A stretch of 64,000 nt of DNA from contig CAWBRV010000007.1 of NCBI GenBank assembly GCA_963791225.1, positions 62,001-126,000 on the forward strand, given 5' to 3'. This DNA is from PALSA-612 sp963791225. Its GTDB lineage: Bacteria; Actinomycetota; Thermoleophilia; Gaiellales; Gaiellaceae. Positions 46,972 to 55,744 of this stretch are shown piece after piece (position 1 is the stretch's first letter; every line of letters begins with the position of its first letter). A program made the translations under genes and the position numbers. A model generated the notes under the pieces. That model saw only the letters and a list, made by a program, of their open reading frames with translations, was not told the origin of the DNA and did no database searches.

Positions 46972-48179
46972 CACTCCACCCCCAGGAGCGACGCGGCGCT
47001 GACGGCCGAGGCGAGCCCGGCCTCGTGGAAGCCGTTGCCGAGGTGCGCCCCGGCGAAGAGCGTGTGCCTGGCACCCGCGAGCGCGGCGACCTCGCGCTGG
47101 CCGCGCAGCGTGTCGAGCGTGTACAACGGGTGGTCGTAGACGGTGCGCATGATCACGCGCTCCGGGTCGATCTCGCCCGTGCGGTTGAGCGTGACGCAGT
47201 AGTGCTCGTCCGTCTCCAGCCGTTGCAGCCGGTTCAGGTAGTACGTGACGGTCGGCTTCAGCGCGCCGTTCACCTGGTAGTTCCAGGAGGCGCGGGCCGC
47301 GCGAGTGTGAGGGAGGAAGCGCTCGTCCGTATGCAGGACGGTCTCGTTGGCCGTGTAGCTGAACGCGCCGAGGGCACTCCGCTCCTCCGGCGAAGGGTCA
47401 TCGAGGAGCGCGAGCGCCTGGTCGGCGTGTGTCGCGACGACCGCCTTGTCGAAGCGGCGCGCCTCGCCGTCGTCCGTCGTCAGCTCGACGCCGACGGCGT
47501 CGCGGCGGATCGCGCGGACGCCGAGCCCTACGTGTGCCGTCCCGCGGAGCCGCTCGAGCAGCGTGTCGACATAGCGGCGGCTGCCGCCGGTCACGGTCCG
47601 CCAGGGGATGCGTCCGAAGCCGAGCATGCCGTGGTGGTCGAAGAAGCGAATGGCGTAGGCGGCCGGGAACTCGAGCGCCCGCTCGGGCGCGGTCGACCAG
47701 AGCGCCGAGGTGAGCGGCATCAGGAAGTGCGAGCGGAACCGCTCCGAATAGCCGTGTCTTTCGACGTACTGTCCGAGGGACAGTCCCTCGGCCGTGTCCA
47801 GTGTGGACACGGCCGTTCGGAGCCAGCGCGTCACCTCGAGGAGGAAGCGGTGGAAGCGCGGGCTGACCGCATTGCGCGCCTGGGCGTACGGGCGGCGGCC
47901 GGACCACTCGAGCCCGCAGTCCCCGCAGGCGACGGAGAACGACATCTCCGAGTCCTGCACGTCGATCCCGAGTTCGCGGAAGAGGCGGCTCAGGTGCGGG
48001 TAGTTGGGCCCGTTGTGGACGATGAAGCCCGTGTCGAGCCCGAGGCCCCGGTGCTGGACGGTGTTGACGTGCCCGCCGGGCCGCGTGTCGCGCTCGAAGA
48101 GCTCGACGTCGTGCGCCCGCGACAGCAGGTACGCCGCGCCCAGCCCCGCGACTCCCGATCCGACCACAGCGATCTTCAT
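46968..48179 (-). CDS. FAD-dependent oxidoreductase (amine-oxidase-like) of the cfa cluster
   Basis: 403 residues from the ATG at 48179. Dinucleotide fold MKIAVVGSGVAGLGAAYLLSRAHDVELFERDTRPGGHVNTV at the N-terminus; C-terminal FAD closure AGAHLGNGFHEAGLASAVSAASLLG. It resembles flavoproteins linked with DUF1365 and Cfa that act on unsaturated or methylated acyl chains. It is the first gene of the four-gene operon and divergent from the desaturase. Confidence 0.9.
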   Translation of the reverse strand: MKIAVVGSGVAGLGAAYLLSRAHDVELFERDTRPGGHVNTVQHRGLGLDTGFIVHNGPNYPHLSRLFRELGIDVQDSEMSFSVACGDCGLEWSGRRPYAQARNAVSPRFHRFLLEVTRWLRTAVSTLDTAEGLSLGQYVERHGYSERFRSHFLMPLTSALWSTAPERALEFPAAYAIRFFDHHGMLGFGRIPWRTVTGGSRRYVDTLLERLRGTAHVGLGVRAIRRDAVGVELTTDDGEARRFDKAVVATHADQALALLDDPSPEERSALGAFSYTANETVLHTDERFLPHTRAARASWNYQVNGALKPTVTYYLNRLQRLETDEHYCVTLNRTGEIDPERVIMRTVYDHPLYTLDTLRGQREVAALAGARHTLFAGAHLGNGFHEAGLASAVSAASLLGVEW

Positions 48180-48259
48180 GCCGAACCGGTATTCGATCAG
48201 GGTCGAAGAACGGTTGTCGAGAGCTGAACGATCATGCGACATCCGTAGACTGATCCGCA

Positions 48260-49189
48260 GTGGCAATCGCAGAGCAAACGCCGGCACGCGTCGGCACCGT
48301 CCGCCCGGCGACGAGCCGCATCAGCCAGGTCGTGACCCTCGTCGCGGTGACGGTCCCGCCGCTCGGGATCCTCGTGGCGATGGGCCTGCTCTGGGGTGTC
48401 GCGTTCCACTGGGTGGACGTCGTCGTCCTCGTCGTCACGTACGTGATCTGCGCGTTCGGGACGACGATCGGGTTCCACCGCTACTTCTCCCACAAGAGCT
48501 TCGAGTCCGGGCCTGGCGTCAAGGCGACGCTCGCGGTCCTCGGCTGCATGACCGTCCAGGGGCCGCTGACCCAGTGGGTCACGGATCACCGCAAGCACCA
48601 CGCGTTCTCCGACAAGGAGGGTGACCCGCACTCGCCGCACGCGGGGCACCCCGAGGGGCCGTGGGGCGCGTTCACCGGCTTCGTGCACGCGCACGTCGGC
48701 TGGATGTTCTCGAACATGGGCATGGAGCAGGGGCGCGAATACGGGAAGGACCTGTACGAGGATCGGTTGATCCGGACGATCGACCGCTTCTACCTGCTCT
48801 GGGTCGCGCTCACGCTCGGGATCCCGTTCGCCGTCGGCTACGCAATCGGCGGCACCGCCCTCGGCGTCGAGGCGCTCGTGTGGGGCGGCCTGATCCGCAT
48901 CTTCCTGTACCAGCACGCCACCTTCGCGGTGAACTCGATCTGCCACATGTACGGCAGCCGCGACTACCGGGCACGCGACGAGTCGCGAAACAACTGGCTC
49001 GTCGCCTTCCTCGTCTTCGGCGAGGGCTGGCATAACAACCACCACGCGTTCCCGTCCTCGGCACGGCACGGCCTCGCCTGGTGGCAGTACGACCTCTCCT
49101 GGTGGATCATCCGCGGCCTCGAGAAGGTCGGTCTCGCCTGGGACGTGAAGCTCCCGACGGCCGACCAAATGCAGCGCCGCGCCGCTTAG
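48260..49189 (+). CDS. Acyl-CoA / acyl-lipid delta-9 type desaturase
   Basis: 309 residues from a GTG. The three histidine boxes are present: HRYFSHKS, HRKHHAFSD and GWHNNHHAFPSSARHG. Four membrane segments surround them. It introduces a double bond into fatty acyl chains, the substrate that Cfa-type enzymes need, so its divergent placement from the cfa operon makes biochemical sense. Confidence 0.93.
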   Translation: MAIAEQTPARVGTVRPATSRISQVVTLVAVTVPPLGILVAMGLLWGVAFHWVDVVVLVVTYVICAFGTTIGFHRYFSHKSFESGPGVKATLAVLGCMTVQGPLTQWVTDHRKHHAFSDKEGDPHSPHAGHPEGPWGAFTGFVHAHVGWMFSNMGMEQGREYGKDLYEDRLIRTIDRFYLLWVALTLGIPFAVGYAIGGTALGVEALVWGGLIRIFLYQHATFAVNSICHMYGSRDYRARDESRNNWLVAFLVFGEGWHNNHHAFPSSARHGLAWWQYDLSWWIIRGLEKVGLAWDVKLPTADQMQRRAA

Positions 49190-49209
49190 CACGGAGGGGG
49201 AAACGGTCC

Positions 49210-50085
49210 TCAGGCTGGTCTGGCTGCCGAAAGCAGGGCGTGTCCCATGCGCCAGACGCCCTGGCCGCGTTCCACGAGTGGGCGAAGGTGCGTTGTCAGG
49301 CGGTCGCGCTCCTCGGCGCTCAAGACTTGCTCCATCGCCTCCGCGAGAGTTGGAATCCTGGGGTTCCCTGCCAGATCGAGAAATGTCTGCCATGGTCGAG
49401 GCTCGAGCGGTGTGACTTCGGCGTGGAGGAGGAGATCCACAGGGAAGAATCCAGCGCCCTCGCACAGACGGATCAAGTCCCGCTCGTCGAAGTTCAGCAT
49501 CGGATCGCTGTCGGGCGGCTGGATCGCCTCGTAGACGGCACGCAACTTGGCCGCGATTTCCGCAACGGGCGCTACGTCATAGCCAACAAAGCGCTTGTCA
49601 TCGTCACAGCGGGCAAAGCTGTTGATCGGCTCGTAAAACGAGATGCGGCCACCAGGTCGCAAGACCCGGAAGAACTCCGCGAACGCCGCCTGCTTGTTCG
49701 CAACGTAGATGAGCACCGAACGAGTCGTGACGACATCGACCGACTCGCTCTCGACCGCAGAGAGGTCATCCGCCGAAGCAAGCACGAACCGACACCGTCC
49801 CAGCACGCCGAGGGATCCCGCGGCTTCGCGGCACGACGAGAGCAGCTGATCGGAGACGTCGCTGAAGGTCACGGAGCCCGCACCGCGCTCCAGCGCTCCG
49901 AAGCCGATCAGCCCTTCCCCACAGCCGACATCGAGCAGCGACTCGCCTGCCGCCAGTCCCGACCGATCGAGTACGTCGTCCCGAATCTGCCCGAGCCTCT
50001 CCATCGCCGCTCGCTTGACATCGGCATCGCCGCCGAACCGACGTTGCGCGAGCCACTCTGACCAGGAGTCCGTCTTCGCTGCCAT
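49210..50085 (-). CDS. Class I SAM-dependent methyltransferase
   Basis: 291 residues. Motif I LLDVGCGEGLIGFGALERG, post-I TFSDVS, motif II VDVVTTRSVLIYV, motif III LRPGGRISFYEP. The ATG overlaps the stop of the upstream alpha/beta hydrolase (TGATG), so they are coupled. Substrate unknown. Confidence 0.85.
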   Translation of the reverse strand: MAAKTDSWSEWLAQRRFGGDADVKRAAMERLGQIRDDVLDRSGLAAGESLLDVGCGEGLIGFGALERGAGSVTFSDVSDQLLSSCREAAGSLGVLGRCRFVLASADDLSAVESESVDVVTTRSVLIYVANKQAAFAEFFRVLRPGGRISFYEPINSFARCDDDKRFVGYDVAPVAEIAAKLRAVYEAIQPPDSDPMLNFDERDLIRLCEGAGFFPVDLLLHAEVTPLEPRPWQTFLDLAGNPRIPTLAEAMEQVLSAEERDRLTTHLRPLVERGQGVWRMGHALLSAARPA

Positions 50086-50735
50086 CAGGAGTCGGGGGTT
50101 TCGAAACGGCGCAACACTTCCCCGGCGAGCTCGGCCCAGCGGTGCGCACGCGGGAGCCGGACCAGCGAGCCGCCCGGCGAGCGCAGGGCGAGCCCGTGCA
50201 CCGCACCCGGAATCGTCGTGTACGAGCCCTCCGCGCCGGCCTCGAGAGCGCGCTCGAAACCTCGGCGCGAGCTCGTCGGGCTCACACCCGGGATGCCCGG
50301 GAGCCACCGGTCGAGGGCGCCGTGGATCACGTCGAGTCGCTTGCCGCGCAGGGCGGAGACGTCGAGCCGGTCCGGGATCCACGGCCCGAGGCCGAGCACG
50401 CCTTCGACGCCGGGCTCGTCGGCCGCCGCGATCGAGACCGCACCGCCCATCGAGAACCCGAGCATGAGCGTCTGCTCGCCGGCGAGTCGCTCGATCGCCG
50501 CCCGCGCGTCGTCGACGCACAGGTCGAGCCGCTTCCACGACTTGATCCGGTAGCGAACCTCGCCGAAACGAAGCCCCGGGAGGCCGGCCGCGAGCCGTCC
50601 CACGAGCCATTCGAGCGTCGCGCTCCACGTTCCCGGCACCTCGTGCCCCTGGCCGCCGTTCACGCACACGACGGCTCGCGGGCCCGTGCCCGTCACGCGC
50701 ATGGCCGCGCTCGTCGAAAGCTGTTCGATCCCCAC
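50085..50735 (-). CDS. Alpha/beta hydrolase (dienelactone-hydrolase-like)
   Basis: About 216 residues from a GTG at 50735; an ATG at 50703 is an alternative. Nucleophile elbow LMLGFSMGGAVSIAAAD, acid near GALDRWLPG, histidine in TIPGAVHGL. Oxyanion loop CVNGGQGHEVPGTW. It is coupled to the methyltransferase, a pairing whose joint substrate I cannot identify. Confidence 0.78.
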   Translation of the reverse strand: MGIEQLSTSAAMRVTGTGPRAVVCVNGGQGHEVPGTWSATLEWLVGRLAAGLPGLRFGEVRYRIKSWKRLDLCVDDARAAIERLAGEQTLMLGFSMGGAVSIAAADEPGVEGVLGLGPWIPDRLDVSALRGKRLDVIHGALDRWLPGIPGVSPTSSRRGFERALEAGAEGSYTTIPGAVHGLALRSPGGSLVRLPRAHRWAELAGEVLRRFETPDS

Positions 50736-50783
50736 CTTCCTATCTTCGCCGGAGCGCCTGAACGGTGCGGTTACACTCGTTGC

Positions 50784-51359
50784 GTGGCGATCGAGACAGA
50801 GCGGATCTGCTGGCTCCACGTCCCGGCCGAGGACGAGGTGGGGGAAGAGGTCAGCGAGCTGTGGGCGACGCCGCTCGAGAAGCTCGGGTTCGTCCCGAAC
50901 GTCCTTCGTGTGTACGCGATCCGCCCGCGCCACCTGCAGCTCTGGAACGCGTTCTACGACGACCTGATGCGCGGCGAGTCGGGCCTGACGAAGGCGCAAC
51001 GCGAGATGATCGCCGTCGTCGTCTCGACGGCGAACCGCTGCCACTACTGCATCGTCTCGCACTCCGCCGCGCTCCGGAAGCTGACCGGCGATCCGCTGCT
51101 CGTCGAGCAGCTCGCGACGAACCACGCCTACGCACGCGTCGAGCCGAAGGAGCGCGCGATGCTCGATTTCGTCCTCAAGCTCACCGAGCGCTCGTCGACG
51201 TGCACCGAGGCGGACGTCGACGCGCTGCGCGAGGCCGGCTGGACGGACGAGGACGTGATGGACATCGCCGAGGTGACGGCGATGTTCAACTTCACGAACC
51301 GGCTCGCGAGCGGTCTGGGCTGGCGGCCGAACGACGAGTACGTCTCGCTCGGCCGCTAG
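50784..51359 (+). CDS. AhpD-like peroxidase-related protein
   Basis: 191 residues from a GTG. The AhpD/carboxymuconolactone decarboxylase motif is ANRCHYCIVSHSAALRKL, with the two redox cysteines (C-x2-C) and the following His. C-terminal EVTAMFNFTNRLASGLGWRPNDEY is typical of peroxidase-related enzymes. It probably reduces peroxides using the CXXC pair. Its TAG stop overlaps that of the convergent LLM gene (CTAG). Confidence 0.88.
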   Translation: MAIETERICWLHVPAEDEVGEEVSELWATPLEKLGFVPNVLRVYAIRPRHLQLWNAFYDDLMRGESGLTKAQREMIAVVVSTANRCHYCIVSHSAALRKLTGDPLLVEQLATNHAYARVEPKERAMLDFVLKLTERSSTCTEADVDALREAGWTDEDVMDIAEVTAMFNFTNRLASGLGWRPNDEYVSLGR

Positions 51360-52114
51360 CGCGAATCGCGCCAGGCGACGAGCTTCCGCAGCGGCTCCAG
51401 GTCGAAGTCCGGGCCGCCGGCGCCGACGACGAGGTGGGTGACGCCGATGTCGACGTACTCGTCCAGCCGATCGAGCGCATCGTGGACGAACGTGGAGCGC
51501 TCGATCTCCTTCGGGTCGCGGCCGACCTTCGCGCACCACTCGTCGAGCACGCCGCTCTTGTGTCGCATCGTGTCCAGATCGCCGATCCCGTGCCAGATGT
51601 CTGCGTGCTCCGCGACGATCCGCAGCGTCACCTTCTCGCCGACGCCGGCGACGAGGATCGGCATCCGGCCCACCGGCGGCGGGTTCAGCTTCCCGAGGCG
51701 CTCCTTGATCACCGGCAGCGCCGCGTCGAGCGCCCTCAGGCGGCTGCCGACCGTGCCGAAGTCGTAGCCGTACTCGTCGAAGTCGCGCTGGAACCAGCCG
51801 GAGCCGATGCCGAGGAAATGCCGGCCGCCGGAGATGTGGTCGATCGTGCGCGTCATGTCGGCGAGCAGGTTCGGGTTGCGGTACGCGTTGCAGATCACGA
51901 GCGCGCCGAACTCGACCCGCTCGGTCGCCTCCGCCATCGCCGCGAGCAGTGTCAGGCACTCGAAGTGCTTGCCATCCGCGCCGCCGAAGAGCGGGAAGAA
52001 GTGGTCCCAGGCAAACAGCGTGTCGGCGCCCATGTCCTCGGCGCGCAGCCACGCCTCCCGCATGGGCGCGAAGTCGCCGTGCTGCGGCCGCACCGATACC
52101 CCGACCCGGATCAC
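51356..52114 (-). CDS. F420-dependent LLM-class oxidoreductase
   Basis: 252 residues. Luciferase-like barrel: VGVSVRPQHGDFAPMREAWLRAEDMGADTLFAWDHFFPL, DMTRTIDHISGGRHFLGIGSGWFQRDFDEYGYDFG. The GR-x-x-LGIGSGW segment binds the deazaflavin. Actinobacteria use many such enzymes; substrate unknown. Confidence 0.88.
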   Translation of the reverse strand: MIRVGVSVRPQHGDFAPMREAWLRAEDMGADTLFAWDHFFPLFGGADGKHFECLTLLAAMAEATERVEFGALVICNAYRNPNLLADMTRTIDHISGGRHFLGIGSGWFQRDFDEYGYDFGTVGSRLRALDAALPVIKERLGKLNPPPVGRMPILVAGVGEKVTLRIVAEHADIWHGIGDLDTMRHKSGVLDEWCAKVGRDPKEIERSTFVHDALDRLDEYVDIGVTHLVVGAGGPDFDLEPLRKLVAWRDSR

Positions 52115-52250
52115 GGCCGGGAACGCTACCTACGGAGGTGAGCCTCACGGCTCGGTCGGCGGCTCGAAACGCCCCATCGTTCGGGGCACCCCAGCCCACC
52201 ATCCACGTTTCATCGTAACGCGAAAGATGTGACGTGTCTTCAACGCAGGC

Positions 52251-52276
52251 GTGACGAAAGCGTGGCGTTTCGTCAC
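52251..52276 (-). terminator. Hairpin terminator after the cupin gene
   Basis: Perfect nine-base arms GTGACGAAA and TTTCGTCAC with an eight-base loop, five bases beyond the cupin stop on the minus strand. Confidence 0.65.
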
Positions 52277-52281
52277 CAGGT

Positions 52282-52641
52282 CTACGCGAAGTACGTGTCC
52301 TCGTGCCGGTAGGGCGGTGAACAGCAGCAGAGGAAGCGCAGCCCAGAGCCGCCCCTGGCCGTGATCTGGTGCCAGGCACCTGCAGGAATCACGATTGCGT
52401 CGCCCGGGCCGACCCCTGCGCTCTCGCCGTCGATCTCCATGTCGCCCTCGCCCTCGAGCACGTAGTAGAACTCTTCGCTCGCGGCGTGATAGTGGCGCTC
52501 GGTCTGCTGACCCGGACTCAGGGTCGCCTCGGCGAGGCTCTGCGAGCGGACGGGTGCCGTCGTCAGCCCGAGCAGCTCGCGGATCGTGCTCCCGTCCTTC
52601 GTCGTGAACGGCTCGGCGCGGTCGCGGGATCGGATCTCCAC
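52282..52641 (-). CDS. Cupin-domain protein
   Basis: 119 residues from the GTG at 52641. Cupin motif 1 QQTERHYHAASEEFYYVLEGEGDMEIDGES with H-x-H and E ligands; motif 2 PGDAIVIPAGAWHQITARG. It is divergent from the Rieske oxygenase gene, so the two may share regulation. Function not assigned. Confidence 0.8.
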   Translation of the reverse strand: MEIRSRDRAEPFTTKDGSTIRELLGLTTAPVRSQSLAEATLSPGQQTERHYHAASEEFYYVLEGEGDMEIDGESAGVGPGDAIVIPAGAWHQITARGGSGLRFLCCCSPPYRHEDTYFA

Positions 52642-52676
52642 GGCACGGACGCTAGCCGACCGGTCAGAATCGGGGG

Positions 52677-53723
52677 ATGAGCACGACTGCGCGCAACGGC
52701 CCCGGCCTGACGATCCCGTGGGAGTGGTACGTGTCGCCCGACGTGCTGGGGCGCGAGCAGGAGCTCGTCTTCCGCGACGCCTGGCATTACGCGGGCCCGC
52801 TCGAGTGGGTGGCCGAGCCGGGCGAGCGCTTCCCGGCCCAGGCGGGCACGGCGCCGGTGATCGTCGTGCGCGACCGGGACGGGACGTTGCGCGCCTTCCT
52901 GAACGTGTGCCGCCATCGCGGCTCGGTGATCGTGAAGGAGCGCGGGCGCCGTGAGACACTCCAGTGTCCGTATCACGCCTGGACGTACGGGCTCGACGGC
53001 TCGCTGCGCTCGGCGCCGCGTTCGGAACGCGAGGAGGAGTTCGACCCCTGCGAGCTCGCGCTCCGGCCCATGCTCGTCGAGACCTGGGGGCCGTTCGTGT
53101 TCGTGAACACGGATCTCGGCGCAGCGCCGCTCGCAGGCAGCCTCGGGGCGCTTCCCGAGCTGATCGACCCGGGAGACCTCGTGTTCCGGGAGCGCGTCGG
53201 CGTCGAGCTTGCTGCCAACTGGAAGGTGGCGGTCGAGAACTACCTCGAGTGCTACCACTGCCCGATCGCGCACAAGGCGTTCAGCGCGCTCGTCGACGTC
53301 GACCCCGACTCCTATCGCCTCGAGGCTGCGAACGGCCTACTGAGCCAGTACGGCCAACGGCGGGCGGGCACGGGGAACGGCGGCGACACCACCTGCCAGT
53401 TCCACCTCGTCTGGCCTGCGCTCAAGGTGATCGTCTACCCCGGCGCGGCGAACCTCTCGCTCGGACCCGTCTGGCCCGAGGGCGTCGATCGCTCCGCCGG
53501 CTTCCTCGACTATTTCTTCGGCCCCGATGTGCCCGAGACGACGCAGCGCGAGTTGATCGAGTTCGACGACCAGGTCGGTCTCGAGGACCGTGAGCTCGTC
53601 GAATCGGTGCAAAGAGGGCTCCGCTCGGGCCTGCTCGACCGGGGGTGGCTGCTGCTCGACAGCGAGGCGCTCATAAGCGCCTTCCAGGAGCGAGTCACCG
53701 CTGCTCTGGGCCAGACTTCGTAA
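52677..53723 (+). CDS. Rieske-type ring-hydroxylating oxygenase, alpha subunit
   Basis: 348 residues. The Rieske 2Fe-2S site is Cys78, His80, Cys97, His100 (NVCRHRG, LQCPYHAWTYG). The mononuclear iron site has His194 and His199 (NYLECYHCPIAHKAF). No ferredoxin, reductase or beta subunit is adjacent, so electron donors must be encoded elsewhere. The substrate may be an aromatic compound or a quaternary amine such as carnitine or stachydrine. Confidence 0.9.
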   Translation: MSTTARNGPGLTIPWEWYVSPDVLGREQELVFRDAWHYAGPLEWVAEPGERFPAQAGTAPVIVVRDRDGTLRAFLNVCRHRGSVIVKERGRRETLQCPYHAWTYGLDGSLRSAPRSEREEEFDPCELALRPMLVETWGPFVFVNTDLGAAPLAGSLGALPELIDPGDLVFRERVGVELAANWKVAVENYLECYHCPIAHKAFSALVDVDPDSYRLEAANGLLSQYGQRRAGTGNGGDTTCQFHLVWPALKVIVYPGAANLSLGPVWPEGVDRSAGFLDYFFGPDVPETTQRELIEFDDQVGLEDRELVESVQRGLRSGLLDRGWLLLDSEALISAFQERVTAALGQTS

Positions 53724-53919
53724 CAGAACGCATACCTGAAGCAACGCTCCCTTAATCTGGATCGATCCCGCCATTTCCAGGGATTTCTCGCCTTGTTCGA
53801 CGGTGACCTCAGACTCCGCTGCTAACTTGCCGACGAGTATGTGACAACAACTAGCGGCGGCCGCTCGGCCTGGTGGGCTGGAGCAGGGTCGTCGCGAAGG
53901 TGTGTTCAGAGGAGGCAGT

Positions 53920-54522
53920 GTGCACGTGAGCAGATCACGGGTGCTGCTGCTTGTCGCCGTCGCGGGGCTGGCAGGAGCTCTCTCATTGGGCGCAGTACTG
54001 GCGCCGCAACAAGCCGAAGCGACCCGGTCGATCGTCAAGCAGCACGCGGGCAAAGCGCGTCGGCTCATGGTCGTAGCTCAGCTTCGCTCGACCCTTGCCG
54101 GCATCCACTCGGCCAGGGACCAGGCGTGGAGATGGCAGGACGTCATGTCGGCTCCGAGGTCGCGCTACGCCGCCTCGGCCGAGCACTCGCCGAGCCTCGC
54201 CTATCGCAAGATGGTTCTCGGGCTCTGGGCGACGCGGGCGCAGCAGGAGCACCGCGCGGCCCAGACTCCGCCGCGGCTCAAGGACTGGCTGTGCATCCAC
54301 CGCTACGAAGGCGCCTGGAACGACCCGAACGCCCCGTATTACGGCGGGCTGCAGATGGACATGTCGTTCATGCAGGCGTACGGCGGCGACCTCCTTCGCC
54401 ACAAGGGCACGGCCGACCACTGGACGCCGCTCGAGCAGATCTGGGTGGCCGAGCGTGCGTACGAGTCAGGACGCGGGTTCTACCCGTGGCCGAACACGGC
54501 CAGGTGGTGCGGGCTGATCTAG
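53920..54522 (+). CDS. Secreted transglycosylase-like (Rpf-type) protein
   Basis: About 200 residues from the GTG at 53920 behind AGAGGAGG; a GTG at 53926 is equally possible. The signal segment VLLLVAVAGLAGALSLGAVLA is followed by an Ala/Arg-rich linker and a C-terminal domain LCIHRYEGAWNDPNAPYYGGLQMD ... WPNTARWCGL. The Glu in HRYEGAW and the G-G-L-Q-M context match Rpf/lysozyme-like muralytic domains, and a Cys pair closes it. Likely role: peptidoglycan cleavage at division or resuscitation. Confidence 0.8.
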   Translation: MHVSRSRVLLLVAVAGLAGALSLGAVLAPQQAEATRSIVKQHAGKARRLMVVAQLRSTLAGIHSARDQAWRWQDVMSAPRSRYAASAEHSPSLAYRKMVLGLWATRAQQEHRAAQTPPRLKDWLCIHRYEGAWNDPNAPYYGGLQMDMSFMQAYGGDLLRHKGTADHWTPLEQIWVAERAYESGRGFYPWPNTARWCGLI

Positions 54523-54591
54523 CCCCCGGAGCGTGGGCCCGTCCCTTCCCGGGGCCGCACAACCTCCCCCGCAGCCGCGGGGCCGGGTCGG

Positions 54592-55044
54592 TCAGTGCCC
54601 GACGACCTGGACGATCCAGCGCCGGTCGCGCTCGCGGTCGAGCTCGATGAAGAGCACGCGCTGCCAGTGGCCGAGCTGCAACTCGCCGTTCCGGATCGGC
54701 ACCGACTCGCCGGCCCCGCCGAGCAGCATCGCCATGCAGTGCGAGTGGCCGTTCCCCTTGTCCATGTCCTCGGGGCAGATGTTCTCGGTCCGGCGGTCCC
54801 AGTCGTCGTGGGCGTAGTAGCTGTCGGGAGGACAGAGCCGGCGCAGCAACTCGCTGAAGTCCTCGAGGAACCCCTGCTCGAACTCGTTCACGCGAACGCA
54901 GCAGGTCGTGTGCGGTGAGTAGATGCAGACGATGCCGTCCTGGACGGCGCTCTCCCTGACTACCTCGATGACCTCGTCGGTGATGTCCCGGACGGCGAGC
55001 CAGCCCACCGTCCGCAGATGCGTCTCGCGCTGAAAGACCTTCAC
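54592..55044 (-). CDS. YjbQ-family protein (secondary thiamine-phosphate synthase)
   Basis: 150 residues. Conserved core: GIVCIYSPHTTCCVRVNEFEQGFLEDF, YAHDDWDRRTENICPEDMDKGNGHSHCMAMLLG, and GELQLGHWQRVLFIELD. YjbQ proteins can replace thiamine-phosphate synthase weakly in E. coli; the natural role is unclear. It stands as a single gene. Confidence 0.92.
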   Translation of the reverse strand: MKVFQRETHLRTVGWLAVRDITDEVIEVVRESAVQDGIVCIYSPHTTCCVRVNEFEQGFLEDFSELLRRLCPPDSYYAHDDWDRRTENICPEDMDKGNGHSHCMAMLLGGAGESVPIRNGELQLGHWQRVLFIELDRERDRRWIVQVVGH

Positions 55045-55111
55045 TCGCCTCCTCCTCGGTCGCTGTCGGCCGACATTGTGACGGCTCGGGGCGCGCTTGT
55101 CACGTGCGCGC

Positions 55112-55162
55112 TAGCCTCTGCCCGTCCGGGTCCGTAGCTCGGCTGGTCAGAGCAGCGGGCTC
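55112..55162 (+). pseudogene. Duplicated 5' half of the CAU tRNA with its leader
   Basis: These 51 bases match 55250-55300 at 48 positions. They include the 18-base leader TAGCCTCTGCCCGTCCGG plus acceptor 5' strand, D arm and the start of the anticodon arm. Downstream there is no T arm or 3' acceptor strand, so no tRNA can form; a GGCTC-TGC-GAGCC hairpin follows instead. It lies 138 bases upstream of the intact gene. Confidence 0.8.
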
Positions 55163-55265
55163 TGCGAGCCGCTTGCAAGCCGTCCGGCCGCGCCGCCCTG
55201 GGATGCCGGCGTTTGTGCGCCGCGCGCGCCGTGTCGGTCGCGGCGGCGATAGCCTCTGCCCGTCC

Positions 55266-55339
55266 GGGCCCGTAGCTCAGCTGGTCAGAGCAGCGGACTC
55301 ATAATCCGCCGGTCCTAGGTTCGAGTCCTAGCGGGCCCT
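55266..55339 (+). tRNA. tRNA with CAU anticodon (Met or lysidine-Ile2)
   Basis: Acceptor GGGCCCG/CGGGCCC, D arm GCTC/GAGC, anticodon arm GCGGA-CTCATAA-TCCGC, T arm CTAGG-TTCGAGT-CCTAG. The anticodon is CAU. The GC-rich acceptor resembles tRNA-Ile2 but elongator Met cannot be excluded. The base after the acceptor is T, not the expected A73, and CCA is not encoded. Confidence 0.9.
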
Positions 55340-55346
55340 AGCTGGG

Positions 55347-55376
55347 AAGCCCTGCAAACGCGGGGCTTCTCGCTTT
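55347..55376 (+). terminator. Terminator after the tRNA
   Basis: Arms AAGCCC and GGGGCTT around a short A-rich loop, followed by CTCGCTTTC. Eight bases past the tRNA end. Confidence 0.7.
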
Positions 55377-55744
55377 CTTACGATCTGCGGGCGTAGCTGG
55401 GGGGCAACAGACGGGGCAACAACGCGAGAGCCCGGTCCCTCTTCCTACTTGTTCAAGTTCCGCGGGTGCGCGGGGAATGACGTGCATGCGCCTCGATAGC
55501 CACGTCGAGCCGAGCCTCTTGCAGCTCGTTCTCCCTCCCTCCGGGCCAGGTCCGTTCGTGCGTGCGCGGGCGGGGGTGCGCGAGGGGTGTGTGCTCGCAT
55601 GCCTCACGGCGAGTCGTGACCTCCGAGCCTCGTTCGCCCTCCCCGAACGACTGTCCATGCCCGATCTTCCGGCTGCCGCCTCAAGTTGACTGATCGATCG
55701 TCTCGAGCCGGCAAGCTCGAACAGGATCTTGGAGAATCGATGCC
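55377..55744. other. Intergenic stretch with a partial repeat copy
   Basis: About 370 bases without a supported gene. Positions 55512-55537 share 15 exact bases (GCTCGTTCTCCCTCC) and flanking similarity with the end of the dispersed repeat at 57175, so they may be a fourth, partial copy. GGGGCAACA motifs near 55400 have no clear meaning. Confidence 0.4.

Noticed and set aside
49195..49205. GGGGGAAACGG also seen near 38,762 and 43,846, as a repeat family
   Set aside because: Only about ten bases are shared, one copy is inside a coding start, and chance is likely at this GC content.
55104..55304. Open frame spanning the duplicated tRNA region
   Set aside because: The sequence is explained by the tRNA and its partial copy.
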